Shown: positions 35,399 through 47,439 of the stretch, piece after piece
Layout: every line of letters begins with the position of its first letter
How positions within the stretch are numbered: the first letter of the stretch is position 1
DNA from: Ashinkailepas kermadecensis
Lineage: Eukaryota > Arthropoda > Thecostraca > Neolepadidae
Assembly (NCBI GenBank): GCA_034440615.1
Contig: JAOTOM010004569.1
Location: forward strand, 1 to 64,000
Length of the DNA: 64,000 nucleotides
Direction: 5' to 3'
Notes under the pieces: generated by a model
The model's database searches: none
What the model saw: only the letters and a program-made list of their open reading frames with translations
Told to the model about the DNA's origin: nothing
Translations under genes and position numbers: made by a program

Positions 35399-36383
35399 AA
35401 ACTGGAAGAACGTTTAAAATTTATCCACCAGGGTTCGGAAAGCGGACTCACCTCTATCGTCCGGACCCGCCCTACTGGTGGCATAGGTTTGAGCAAGGCG
35501 TGGATAAATTTCGAGCATGGGCAACCGGTCAATATTTTGGAGTTTTACACCCTGCAAAGAAGACTCTTTGGTGGCATTGTATGCGTGTACCCTCCATGAA
35601 AAGAGGCTCAGATTTGTTGGAATATCGTGAATTTGCATTTCTCGCGGTGGCGATCTGAGTCAAGGCACTCAAAATTGATATGGAATTTTAAGTCCCGATT
35701 GCGCTCCGCCTCCGCAAAAAAAACTTCCTTCTTACGTTCAATTTGGCCACATACATAAACATTTTGCTTGCAAGATTTCAGTTAGCTATTATCCAGTGAA
35801 TAAAACAGCCCCAGATAACAAGCAGTCCGACCCAGCCCCGCGCTGCCATTTTAAATCGAAGTCGGGTAACTTGGAAGGTTTTATTTGGGTGGGCAAATGC
35901 GCATGTAAACGGCGCATTACACTACACTACCCTACACGTCACTCTCACCAAATAGAAGATGCAAACAAACAGTTATTTGGTTGCCCTTCAATTGCTTTCA
36001 AAAGTGGAGCGACAAACAACATCAGAAGTTGCACGGATGAAGAAGAAGAAGACTGCAGTCACTCGACGTGACGCGCCGCACCCGACACAAACATGGCGCA
36101 AACTGGCCAGCACTACTGGTGCAATGGCCATGCGCCAGCACCAAGGAGCAATGACACGTGGTGCAGTTGGTGACGTCACCTGCATAAGCCTGGGAGACAT
36201 GGGTCTGTCCGAATCCACCCGCCGTTCGAACCAGCCCCACCCTCCCCGATGGTATGTACAGCCAATATTCCACACGCACCTGCAGCCTGCAGATCCTAGT
36301 CAGCATTGGAATAGGTTGATCATGCATCGCTTACCTGACAACAATACCAAGTGTTCAACTACACAAAAGATTACTGTACGAAA
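35399..36383. other. Unique sequence, no gene seen
   Basis: Nothing recognised; a GAAGAA run lies near 36040. Confidence 0.4.
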
Positions 36384-36407
36384 TATATATATATATATAT
36401 ATATATG
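36384..36407. repeat. (TA)n microsatellite
   Basis: About 12 TA dinucleotides. Confidence 0.95.
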
Positions 36408-36743
36408 AAATGTACACAGTGTATCGGCACCTATGTCCTGAATATGCCCTGGTAGGTACCTATGTTCTTTTTCCTGATGCATAAGTGGAGGCTTTGCAGA
36501 CTTATTGGTGTTGTCAACGTGGGATTCAACCACATTGGTTTCATGTACCGGCGTAAGCTGGATGCTCTGCCTTAAAAAATATCAGTGTTGCATCGGCACA
36601 TCTAACTATATGCGTGCTCCCATCAATGACGAAGGCCTGACGTGCAATTTGTTGAACAACATTTGTCTCTTTTTTAAAAGGAGTGTGATGTTCTCTCCAA
36701 AATCAGTGAGTGAATATCAGCGTTGGACAACGATTAGGTGGAA

Positions 36744-36786
36744 AATCAAAATATTGGTACTGCATCGCAACACCAATATTTTGATT
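36744..36786. repeat. Perfect 15-bp inverted repeat (hairpin)
   Basis: AATCAAAATATTGGT and its exact reverse complement are separated by 13 bases. It may be a MITE end or a cruciform site; no partner is known. Confidence 0.9.
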
Positions 36787-36844
36787 GTCGTTCCATCGGC
36801 AATCACGCCACGCTAGAAGAATGGATTGTTTCTGCTTCCAACAA

Positions 36845-37445
36845 CATCAAGTAACATTTCAAGAATGGCATGGCTAAAGTTCAATGAGTCACTTCTGTGA
36901 CAGCACAGAGTGGATCGAGTTTGAGGGAGAACCTTCTCCTTGAGGTTCTCCCTCAATGTTGGCTTTGCCCCTCAATAATTTAACTTTTACATGGAACCAT
37001 GTCGAGTGTGCCCTCCATGTATTGTGATACTCCACCCAATCCATTTGCGCCTGCACATTTCCTCCATGTATTGTGTCCCCCTCCCCCCAATAATTTCAGT
37101 AATACACGCCTTTGGTCGCCATACATCAATGACGAATAGAAACACAAAAGGACAGTTATCGGAAATCAGAGATGAGAGTATGGGTTATCATCCTAGGATT
37201 TCCTAAAACAAAACTTGGGGAATAAGTCCAAAAACTGAAGGGGACAAAATAGACCTTTTCCTAGGCTGGGAAGGGGGACATGTCCCTCCAGAACCGACTA
37301 AAGTTACACCCATGTTCAGAATTGTGACTACGCTAGAATAAGATATTAATTCTGCTCTTTACGACATCAAGGAACACATCAAGAATGGTATGGCCAAAGT
37401 TCAATGAGTCACAGTTGTGACAGCACAGAGTGGATTGAGCTTAGT
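36845..37445. repeat. Pair of diverged direct repeats, about 100 bp each
   Basis: About 36845-36942 and about 37368-37470 share atggcatggctaaagttcaa-like text, then gagtcac..tgtgacagcacagagtgga. Between them (36955-37100) is a minus-oriented fragment of the 22.6/32-kb dispersed family (ctccatgtattgtg). Confidence 0.75.
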
Positions 37446-37669
37446 AAAGACGTACCACCTTCTCTTTGAGGTAGTTGCGATTACTGTAATCAGACTCGTA
37501 GTCGATCATACCGGGGCGATTTCAGGACAAATTACCAAAATAGACTCCAGATTGTTGACCACTCTCCCTTTGAATTTGATTAAAAACGAGTGCATGGGGT
37601 TATCTACGGCCTGGATTACCAGTCTGATATTGATAGGTTTCCAGGTCAAAGGAATCACCATAATTATTG

Positions 37670-38312
<643 letters not shown>

Positions 38313-38607
38313 ATATTCATATATTCTTCTTTTTTGATGGTAGGACTTAGCAAACCAAGCTTCCACATCACATGGAAACTGAAGATCTGCCCAAAGCAAT
38401 ACAATAAGTGTGACCTTCTAAAGTCTCGTTTTGTCCTCGTGACGTTCGTTGACCTCGTACCCTTTTAAATAACCATATTTTGATAGTTTAATTTTTGCGC
38501 TAATGGGTGCCCAATCAATTGTTTATCTGATGACATGTTTTTGTAAAGCCGAAATCATAATACGTCACAGAGGCCAAACGCCAGTGCCTGACAGTAACTC
38601 CAGATAG

Positions 38608-39196
38608 TAGCCTTGTTTCCATGGCAGGTTTGAATTTGGATTGGATTTCCACAATGAATCGAATCCGGATTACAAGGAGCGTTTCCATGACCATTCGCGA
38701 GTACATCAGGATTACATGTAGGATTTCCGAATCCAGATCTGGTGGGAAATCCCGGATTTGCTGACAGTTGTGGCGCACGTGCGACATTTCCCTTCAATAC
38801 CCAAAAACGTATGCCACATCGGCGTGGGCTGCGTCGTTGCATGAGAGACTCGAAGAGGGCTCGCTGTTATTTGCGAATTTATTGGATTGAACAAGCAATT
38901 GGCCGATATACAAGTTGCATGCAGTAGTCGATTCGCCATGGATCGTGAAGCAGACGCCGCTCTTGGAGTTGCCTTGCTGTTAACTGTGCTGGCGACGACA
39001 GGGGAAGCAGGAAAAGGACGCGGAATGAATGCTACCATATGCTTCCAACTCCTGAGAAATCCGGATTTCCTCAGGTAATATTCTTTTTAAGCCGGATTCA
39101 GAAATCCAATCCAGTTAGCTGACGAAGACGTTTCCAAGACGTCGGAAATCTGGATTGGTAAGGAAATCCGGATTTGCTAGTGTCATGGAAACGTGG
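38608..39196. mobile_element. DNA element with imperfect terminal inverted repeats
   Basis: The left end has gtttccatggca; the inverted right end has gtttccatgaca, both within GCC(..)GTTTCCATG. Subterminal aaatccggattt motifs repeat in both orientations. The interior has short frames only (one with ALLLTVLATTGEAGKG and LLRNPDFL), vaguely like a decayed PIF/Harbinger transposase start. No clear target duplication was seen. Confidence 0.5.
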
Positions 39197-39224
39197 CAAG
39201 TTAGTGTTATTTTACTCGACCAGG

Positions 39225-39760
39225 AGGATGGCCAGTATGGATGTCATTTAGCAGGTACCTACTTGTCCATATAGCACGATGGTGATATTGTAAATTTCGC
39301 CAGACGTGAAAACATCACATGTGTGTCAATGACCTGACCTCGATACAGCGGATTTCTGTATGTTGTAGAAGTGGTCTATATGGGTCTCATTTAAAGCCCG
39401 TTGCTGATAGATCACAATAATATCAGATTTAATGGCATCAGAGGTCACGGTGGTCAGGAATGTCACGGCGACCTGCCCTCAAGCTGATGAAGTTTGAGAT
39501 GTGCATTATAGAAGGTGTTCCATTTGGGTGTCGTTTGGAAGCACTTTGCTGGGAGAAAACAACACGACTATGAACGTGCCATGAAATGCCACAGAGCACA
39601 CATTTGGATAACTTGTTTTTAACGATATCGCGATGTACGGTGGCTTGTGGGATTTCGTCATGGTGTGGGATTTCGTCACGGTGTGGTCTTCTCATGCCGT
39701 TGGGGCCTGTTGACGTGTGGGTCTCGATGACTGTTGACATGATCTGTTGACATGATCATG
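39225..39760. repeat. Three old tandem units of about 140 bp
   Basis: ggatgtcatttagcag, gggtctcatttaaagc and gggtgtcgtttggaag recur at about 140-bp spacing, each followed by a similar but highly diverged context. Confidence 0.5.
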
Positions 39761-40229
39761 TCTCGATCGTCATCATTTTATAACATTTTTTTCAAAGGTG
39801 TAGTAGAAGCCGCCACGGCCACGCACGTCCCTGTACAGGAATTGAACAGAAAAACCGCTTGATTTTACGAGTCAGACGACATCAGTAGGTTGTGCCCTGG
39901 GCAGTGGCGCACGCAGAGTTGTCTTAAGGGGCCCGACCAAAGTTAGTTCATGAAGCAGATCATTTTTGGTTTTGCGCGGTAGAAGTCTTAGCAATTCCCC
40001 TTTGATCTAGTGTACTTTTGGTTGCCAAGCGGGAGGGGACAGTCCCTCCTTCGCTGCGCTCTGGCCCTGGGAGACGGGATTCCACAATCGCTCAATATGC
40101 AGAAGGCGTGAATTGTGTAGAACAAATGCGACTACGTTTGAGCGATTTTCCCGAATTGTGTGCTGCTTTTTAGGAGGAAAATGACAGCCCTGCCATCGGA
40201 TTTTCATCCTTTGCGAGTCTAAAGAATCA
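39761..40229. other. Unique sequence, no gene seen
   Basis: Nothing recognised. Confidence 0.4.
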
Positions 40230-40291
40230 CCATTGCGTGCTCGTCGACGGTGCAGCTGTTGATTGAATCGCAATTCTTGAAGCAATTAGGC

Positions 40292-40334
40292 GGTCGTGGT
40301 GGGATATTTTCACAAAAAATATCCCACCACGACC
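40292..40334. repeat. Perfect 19-bp inverted repeat with 5-nt loop
   Basis: GGTCGTGGTGGGATATTTT, then cacaa, then the exact reverse complement. A very stable hairpin on either strand. Confidence 0.95.
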
Positions 40335-40570
40335 ATTCGTCATCCTGGATGCGATCTGAAGTTTTCGTTCCAACAACTCCAAAAGCATTCTTCGTCCGTT
40401 AGCGTTATGCACCAGCGATGCATGCAAATGCTTTTGTGTAGTCTGTGGCTCCGTAACGCGATTCACGGCTGCGGTGGCAGCGTTCCAGTCGGTGTTGATT
40501 CCTTTCATGCGGCAGATGTATTCAGAACTGGAGAAAGTCCACTGCGTCTCCGATGGCTGTGTTGGAAAAT
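40335..40570 (-). pseudogene. Possible remnant of a Myb/SANT-like transposon protein
   Basis: The minus strand reads WTFSSSEYICRMKGINTDWN then AATAAVNRV, loosely like the Myb/SANT-type DNA-binding domain carried by PIF/Harbinger elements and related host genes. The frame runs into the 40292-40334 hairpin and loses similarity. Very tentative. Confidence 0.2.
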
Positions 40571-41649
40571 ATAAAAAGAACCATCATTACAAAATTTGCA
40601 GCTACCAGAAATATTGCAGTGTTAGATGCGATTGGAGTTTGTTTTGTCAATCGCTCAAGAAAGAAATACATGTGATGGCGTTGGCGGGTCGGCTAAGCTT
40701 GCTGTATATCGCACCAGCCTATAACGACCACTAGGTGGGCAAACCCTTTCAACATTCTTTGAAAACTCCGAGTCGTGCATCAGCACTAATATTCAGTTTT
40801 TCTTTGTCTCGGCGTGCGGCATTGTAGTGTGGCCGATTGACTTCCCGCTGGGTTACGTGAGGCGCGCTCGTAACAAGCATGAAGGGACTTCATCGCTTTG
40901 TGCCGTGCCGAATGATACATCTGAAGATGTCGACCACTGATGTACATCTGAAGATGTCGACCACTGTACTCGGCGTCCGCACGTGACATGGATGTCTCTT
41001 CCTCGAATAGTGCCGTGTTGAAGTTCGGAGGATCACGCACATGCTGCACAGATGTACCTGCTATGCTCATGATTCGCTTTTAGCTGAATGTTCTCATCAC
41101 TGAAATGCGTTGTGTGACATCAAGTAATCCCCTAAGAAATGGAAGGATTCCACTTAAATCATTTCTTAGGAGGCGAACGGGATTTTCATTTGAAGCAAAT
41201 CCATATTTCAAGGTTAGGTTAACGTGCACACCTATGTGACCTCTGCGACCTGACATGACCGGTTTCGGCACTGTATTGCTCTCGGAACAAAGTGTTTTCA
41301 ATGACACCAGAACCAAGTAACTTCTACAATATAACGAAAACCCTGTGAGTAGCCCTGCCCGTGGCCGGTGTGGTACCTTGCGTCACCGGTCTTCTGGTTC
41401 AGCAAATGTACATAAATATACATCTCTGTATATAAATATCTCATTATCAGCAAATGTATATAAATCAAGCCAACCGAAAGTGGCGTTACATGACCATGCG
41501 CAGTATGTTCGTCCAAAGCAAACAGGAACGCGCCACGTACGTCGTGCATGCTATAGCCGCACATGTCGTTCATTATTCTGGTGTTGAGCTTGCTCACCGC
41601 CTCACACGATCGGTAAATGAAGGAGTTTCAGCTACGCGTTCTCCATGAC
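40571..41649. other. Unique sequence, no gene seen
   Basis: A short direct repeat (tacatctgaagatgtcgacc) occurs twice at 40916-40965. Nothing else recognised. Confidence 0.4.
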
Positions 41650-41845
41650 GGTCCCCCACGGCTCGAGACGCCGCCAACGCCATCCAACGGCTTCCGACGC
41701 CACATCCAACATCTCCCGACACCCTTTCCAACGTTTTCCGACGCCCCTACAAAGTCTCTCGACGTCCCCTACAACGTCTCCCGACGCCCCCTACAACGTC
41801 TCCCGACGTCCTCTCCAATGTCTCCTGACGCCACCTACTCCAACC
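41650..41845. repeat. Degenerate minisatellite, about 24-bp unit
   Basis: Recurring ctacaacgtctcccgacgcc with substitutions, about seven copies. Confidence 0.75.
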
Positions 41846-41928
41846 AACTGCTCTGCCTCTGTGTCCGACGGCTCTGACACTGTTGCCGTTCAGCGTTCGG
41901 CGGACGCTCCCGGCTGGCTTCCTGTGGC

Positions 41929-42482
41929 ATGCCTCATCGCTGACCATGCCAGTGTCATGTTCCGACGTACCATGCCTGATCGCTGACCATACTTCTGTCA
42001 TGTTGCGTCGTATCCTACCTGATCGCTGACCATGCCAGTGTCATGTTCCGACGCATCATGCCTGATCGCTGACCATGCCAGTGTCATGTTCCGACGCATC
42101 ATGCCTGATCGCTGACCATGCCAGTGTCATGTTCCGACGCATCATGCCTGATCGCTGACCATGCCAGTGTCATGTTCCGACGCATCATGCCTGGTCGCTG
42201 ACCATGCCAGTGTCATGTTCCGACGCATCATGCCTGATCGCTGACCATGCCAGTGTCATGTTCCGACGCATCATGCCTGATCGCTGACCATGCCAGTGTC
42301 ATGTTGCGTCGCATCATGCCTGATCGCTGACCATGCCAGTGTCATGTTCCGACGCATCATGCCTGATCGCTGACCATGCCAGTGTCATGTTCCGACGCAT
42401 CATGCCTGATCGCTGACCATGCCAGTGTCATGTTCCGACGCATCATGCCTGATCGCTGACCATGCCAGTGTCGTATTGCGTC
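41929..42482 (+). repeat. Satellite-like array, 43-bp unit, about 13 copies
   Basis: Units share catgcctgatcgctgaccat then gccagtgtcatgttccgacg. Most are identical; a ttgcgtcg variant occurs near both ends and at 42302. Inverted copies lie at 43110-43215. Confidence 0.96.
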
Positions 42483-43109
42483 CACTACACCACCAAACAC
42501 GCGGCCAGGCGTCAGCTCACTCCGACGCTGAATGGTTGGCATTCACCAGCCGGTCGCTGGCGCGCGTGCATGCGTAGCCCCTGAGTAGCTCGCAGGTACT
42601 CTGATTTCCCCACTGAGGGAAATTAAATTAATGACTCATGGAGCGCCCCAGGGCTTCAAATAACTTCCCGAGAATGGGCGTCGGAACCGGGGTGGGGGTT
42701 GGGGCACAGGGGCAGCGGCTACCCCAACTTTTGACGAGCTTAGCATTCACCCCAAAGATGTTGCATCGAAAGAATCGACTCCAAATGGTTATTGTTCCCG
42801 CCCGAACGTTGGGACAGTTCTTGCGTCCATGGTCCAGAAATCCAAAGAAGGCTTCGCGACTTAAAGCGGAGCCGAGGCTTGAAAGGGTGCCCACAGGCTG
42901 GCGATCGAAACTCCCCCCCCCAAAAAAAAACAACAGCTAAAACTAAAGGGGAGCCTCGAAACATCAATTCCTATCACTAGTTTCAAAGCCGGCTTCAAGG
43001 ACGCTCGAAAACTCGGAAGTGTGCCACAATAGATACACTCCTATAGCTGGCAGGTTCCATATGAAGGGAGCCACTATACACTCCACTGTAGTTGATACTC
43101 TGCAGCACG
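42483..43109. other. Unique spacer between direct and inverted 43-bp repeats
   Basis: No gene recognised; a C-run and A-run are at 42910-42928. Confidence 0.45.
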
Positions 43110-43215
43110 ACACTGGTACAGTCAGCGATCAGGCATGATGCGACGCAACATAGCGATCAGGCATGATACGACGCAACATAATACTAGTACGATCAGCGAT
43201 CAGGCATGATACGCT
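43110..43215 (-). repeat. Inverted copies of the 43-bp satellite unit
   Basis: Three units containing agcgatcaggcatgatacga, the reverse complement of the 42-kb unit, including the ttgcgtcg variant form. Confidence 0.85.
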
Positions 43216-43740
43216 GCCAAGTCACCCTTAGTCCCGGCCGCTCCCGTGCCCCAGTTTCGGCGCGCGCTGAAAGCACGACGGACGCCACGGTGCTCCCGCA
43301 TAAGCGTGCGTCCTCACGCCCGCCGCACAGGCGCCCGACGCGGAGGGCAGCGTCTGCAGCGCCGCCTTCGCCTGCTGCGGGCCTGTCGCCGCCGACACGG
43401 CTCGGGCGCCAGACGGAGGGCGGCCCCTGCTGCGGGCCTGCCGCCGCCGGTGCTGCTCGGGCGCCAGACGGAGGGCGGCCCCTGCTGCGGGCCTGCCGCC
43501 GCCGGCGCGGCTCTGGCGCCAGACAGGCCGCTGGCGGCCGGCGCGGCCGGTGACGGCTCATTGATCGCGCCGGCTGGGACAGCAGGCAGAGTGGCGGGCG
43601 GCGTGGTGTCCCCCGGCGCCGCTGCGGCCGGCTTCTGGAGCGGCCGCCGCTCGCCGCGACCGTGGCAGCCGGTAAAACAGGTTCAGCCGAGCCGTGTGCA
43701 CTGGACTGGCAGCTGGAAGCCGTTGTCTGGTTAGAGCCGT
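43216..43740. other. GC- and CpG-rich island with a tandem repeat of about 54 bp
   Basis: At 43380-43545, gggcgccagacggagggcgg then cccctgctgcgggcctgccg occurs about three times. Frames on both strands are compositional. No gene recognised. Confidence 0.6.
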
Positions 43741-43949
43741 CCGATAGGACAGATCTGCTCATGGGAGGCTCGTGAAAAAGAACAATTGAACGAGTCGGGG
43801 TTTAGTCCGAACTTCTAATTAAATCATTCCGAAGACACCATCGAGCCGGTGCGGGACACGCCTTCACGACAGAACCGTCGCTTTGCGTATTGTTGAGGGC
43901 TGTGCCCCTCGTCTTGGCTTCTCTCCTCCGAACTGTTTTCAAGCTTAGC

Positions 43950-44100
43950 ACGACATCCCATATAGCTGTTCCCAGCCATTCCGCCTGCACATCCTATCTA
44001 GCTGTTCCAAGCCATCCCGCCACGACATCCGATCTAGCTGGTTCCAGTCAGCTCTCCTCGATATCCCATCTAGCTGTTCCCAACCATCCCTCCTCGCTAT
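43950..44100. repeat. Degenerate tandem repeat, about 39-bp unit
   Basis: About four copies of catcccatctagctgttccc then agccatcc. Confidence 0.75.
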
Positions 44101-44279
44101 CAAGCGTCCAATCCGATGCAGGCGTTGTCCGCGGTCAAATCCATGAATGCCACCCATGTTTTATGATGGATTTCGAAGTAAATGGAATCGCAAGTTCGTG
44201 CTGCCGTGAGTGTGGCACACAAGACCATATTTCAAGTTCAGCAACTGAACTTGCCGCGGCAATCTTGTCCTTGGCGGCA

Positions 44280-44930
44280 ATATCCGACACCAGTACCGCC
44301 ACGGCACCAATACCACCAAGGCAATGCCCGGCACCAGTACCACCACGGCAATACCCGGCACCAGTACCGCCACGGCACCAGTACCACCACGGCAATACCC
44401 GGCACCAGTACCGCCACGGCAATATCCGGCACCAGTACCGCCACGGCACCAGTACCACCACGGCAATATCCGGCACCAGTACCGCCACGGCACCAGTACC
44501 ACCACGGCAATATCCGGCACCAGTACCGCCACGGCACCAGTACCACCACGGCAATACCCGGCACCAGTACCGCCACGGCAATACCCGGCACCAGTACCAC
44601 CACGGCAATACCCGGCACCAGTACCGCCACGGCACCAGTACCACCACGGCAATACCCGGCACCAGTACCACCACGGCACCAGTACCACCACGGCAATATC
44701 CGGCACCAGTACCGCCACGGCACCAGTACCACCACGGCAATATCCGGCACCAGTACCGCCACGGCACCAGTACCACCACGGCAATACCCGGCACCAGTAC
44801 CGCCACGGCAATATCCGGCACCAGTATCGCCACGGCACCAGTACCACCAAGGCAATGCCCGGCACCAATACCGCCACGGCAATACCCGGCACCAGTACCG
44901 CCACGGCACCAGTACCGCCACGCCCGGTCA
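44280..44930. repeat. Compound minisatellite, 17- and 26-bp units
   Basis: ggcaccagtaccgccac units alternate with ggcaatacccggcaccagta units; a 43-bp pair (17 + 26) is the common higher-order period. Open on both strands up to about 370 codons; not called a gene. Confidence 0.96.
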
Positions 44931-45074
44931 AGGTCACGTGTCTGGCGGCGCTCGGTGCCGCGTCCGACCCAGACAGGTGTAGGCGTGGCTCAGCGGTGCC
45001 GGCTGTGACGGAGTGGGCGTGTTCCGGCTGCTGACGGCACGGACGACACAGCAAGAGCCACCGGCCGTGGTCGC

Positions 45075-46320
45075 GCTGATGTCACGGATGTGCCGACAAG
45101 AGGAACTGGCCGCTGATGTCACGGATGTGCCGACAAGAGGAACTGGCCGCTGATGTCACGGATGTGCCGACAAGAGGAACTGGCCGCTGATGTCACGGAT
45201 GTGCCGACAAGAGACACCGGCCGTTATCGCGCTGATGACACGGATGTGCCGACAAGAGGAACTGGCCGCTGATGTCACGGATGTCCCGACAAGAGGAACT
45301 GGCCGCTGATGTCACGGATGTCCCGACAAGAGGAACTGGCCGCTGATGTCACGGATGTCCCGACAAGCGGAACTGACCGCTGATGTCACGGATGTGCCGA
45401 CAAGAGGAACTGGCCGCTGATGACACGGATGTCCCGACAAGAGGAACTGGCCGCTGATGACACGGATGTCCCGACAAGAGGAACTGGCCGCTGATGTCAC
45501 GGATGTGCCGACAAGAGGAACTGGCCGCTGATGTCACGGATGTCCCGACAAGAGGAACTGGCCGCTGATGTCACGGATGTGCCCACAAGAGGAACTGACC
45601 GCTGATGTCACGGATGTGCCGACAAGAGGAACTGACCGCTGATGTCACGGATGTCCCGACAAGCGGAACTGACCGCTGATGTCACGGATGTGCCGACAAG
45701 AGGAACTGGCCGCTGATGACACGGATGTCCCGACAAGAGGAACTGGCCGCTGATGACACGGATGTCCCGACAAGAGGAACTGGCCGCTGATGACACGGAT
45801 GTCCCGACAAGAGGAACTGGCCGCTGATGACACGGATGTCCCGACAAGAGGAACTGGCCGCTGATGTCACGGATGTCCCGACAAGCGGAACTGACCGCTG
45901 ATGTCACGGATGTGCCGACAAGAGGAACTGGCCGCTGATGACACGGATGTCCCGACAAGAGGAACTGGCCGCTGATGACACGGATGTCCCGACAAGAGGA
46001 ACTGGCCGCTGATGTCACGGATGTGCCGACAAGAGGAACTGGCCGCTGATGTCACGGATGTGCCGACAAGAGGAACTGGCCGCTGATGTCACGGATGTGC
46101 CGACAAGAGGAACTGGCCGCTGATGTCACGGATGTCCCGACAAGAGGAACTGGCCGCTGATGTCACGGATGTGCCCACAAGAGGAACTGACCGCTGATGT
46201 CACGGATGTGCCCACAAGAGGAACTGACCGTTGATGTCACGGATGTGTCGACAAGAGACACCGGCCGTTATCGCGCTGATGACACGGATGACCCAAAAGG
46301 AGGCACCGGTCGCTGATGAT
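45075..46320. repeat. Minisatellite, 37-bp unit, about 33 copies
   Basis: Units share gctgatgtcacggatgtgcc then gacaagaggaactggcc. Three variable sites (gtcac/gacac, gtgccg/gtcccg, ggcc/gacc) define blocks: a run around 45360-45480 recurs with the same order at about 45657-45780 and 45883-46000, so parts of the array were duplicated as blocks. Confidence 0.97.
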
Positions 46321-46754
46321 GCCATGTATGACCCAACCAGAGACACTGCAGGCGCGGTGTGGATACAGTCGAATGGTCAGCATCGTCACCACCGAGTCCC
46401 CGATGTCACCACGCACTTTTACGGGATTGCTTAAGTTAGGCTGAACAGTAGCTGCGGAAGCTGATTGTTAGCTCGTGTATGGCCCGAATGAATTTCCTGA
46501 TGTGTGGAACTCATCGGAACTGAATAGCTGCAGGCGGAGGAATCATTTCTCACTAATAAAGTCTTTATCACACTTGGACAGACTTTAAGAGGACTTTTGA
46601 TTAGTGCAAATTTTGCTTAGCGTTTACAAAGTGACTAGCCTAATCAAGCACTACGGACGTCTGTTGCTCATGGCAGGGTTCGATGTCCGCACGTGTGATT
46701 ACTCGTTGATGGTTTATTGCGTCGGCTGTATCAATTACCTAAGAGAAGTGTGGT
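46321..46754. other. Unique sequence, no gene seen
   Basis: AT-richer; nothing recognised. Confidence 0.4.
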
Positions 46755-46980
46755 GTCCTCCTCTGACACCCTGGTCTGTGCCCTGACGTCCCGGTTTTCG
46801 CTCCTCTGACACCCTGGTCTGTGCCCTGACGTCCCGGTTTTCGCTCCTCTGACACCCTGGTCTGTGCCCTGACGTCCCGGTTTTCGCTCTGAGTTCTCGG
46901 TTTCCACCTTGGCGTCCCACCCTGACATATTGGCTCCTCCCACATGGGCGTCCCACCCTGACATCTTGGCTCCTGCTCTG
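46755..46980. repeat. Tandem repeat, 43-bp unit, 3 copies, plus a related shorter repeat
   Basis: ctctgacaccctggtctgtg then ccctgacgtcccggttttcg, three near-identical copies. Then ggcgtcccaccctgacat occurs twice. A ggaaggcggc triplet lies at 47039-47068. Confidence 0.93.
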
Positions 46981-47068
46981 AGGTCCGGCTCTGACGTTCC
47001 GACTAACTCCAGGAAGGTATTCAGGATTGCTCCAGACGGCGGAAGGCGGCGGAAGGCGGCGGAAGGCT

Positions 47069-47439
47069 CGGCAATCGACTGCGATGTCAGGACACGTTAT
47101 CTTCAGGATGTAATCAGGAAAAGTTCCGAATTGAAGGCATATGTATTGCGTATGTGATGCAGGTTTAGATAGCCTGAATGGCTAGGTTTTAAATAACATG
47201 GTGAGTGGGTAAAACTAGCTACAAATGAGTGAGATTCATGCACATTTTACATCGTTTTATATACTCGCTATATTCTTTTTTTATACCCCGGTTTTTTTCG
47301 ACATCGCCCACGTGACCAGCAGAGATAACTTTAACATCGCTTCACTCTTACATCTTGGCTCCAGCTTTGGCACCCTGCTCTGACATTGTTGTTCCGGCTG
47401 TGACACATCGGTGCCAGGCTCTGTGGTCGCCGTCTGCAC
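47069..47439. other. Unique sequence, no gene seen
   Basis: Nothing recognised. Confidence 0.4.

Noticed and set aside
43890..45054. Open frames up to 372 codons near 44 kb
   Set aside because: Driven by the 17/26-bp repeat; the non-repeat ends show no domain.
45075..46320. CRISPR array
   Set aside because: Units are contiguous 37-bp copies without unique spacers, in a eukaryotic context. The same reasoning applies to the other regular arrays (for example 25873-26420).
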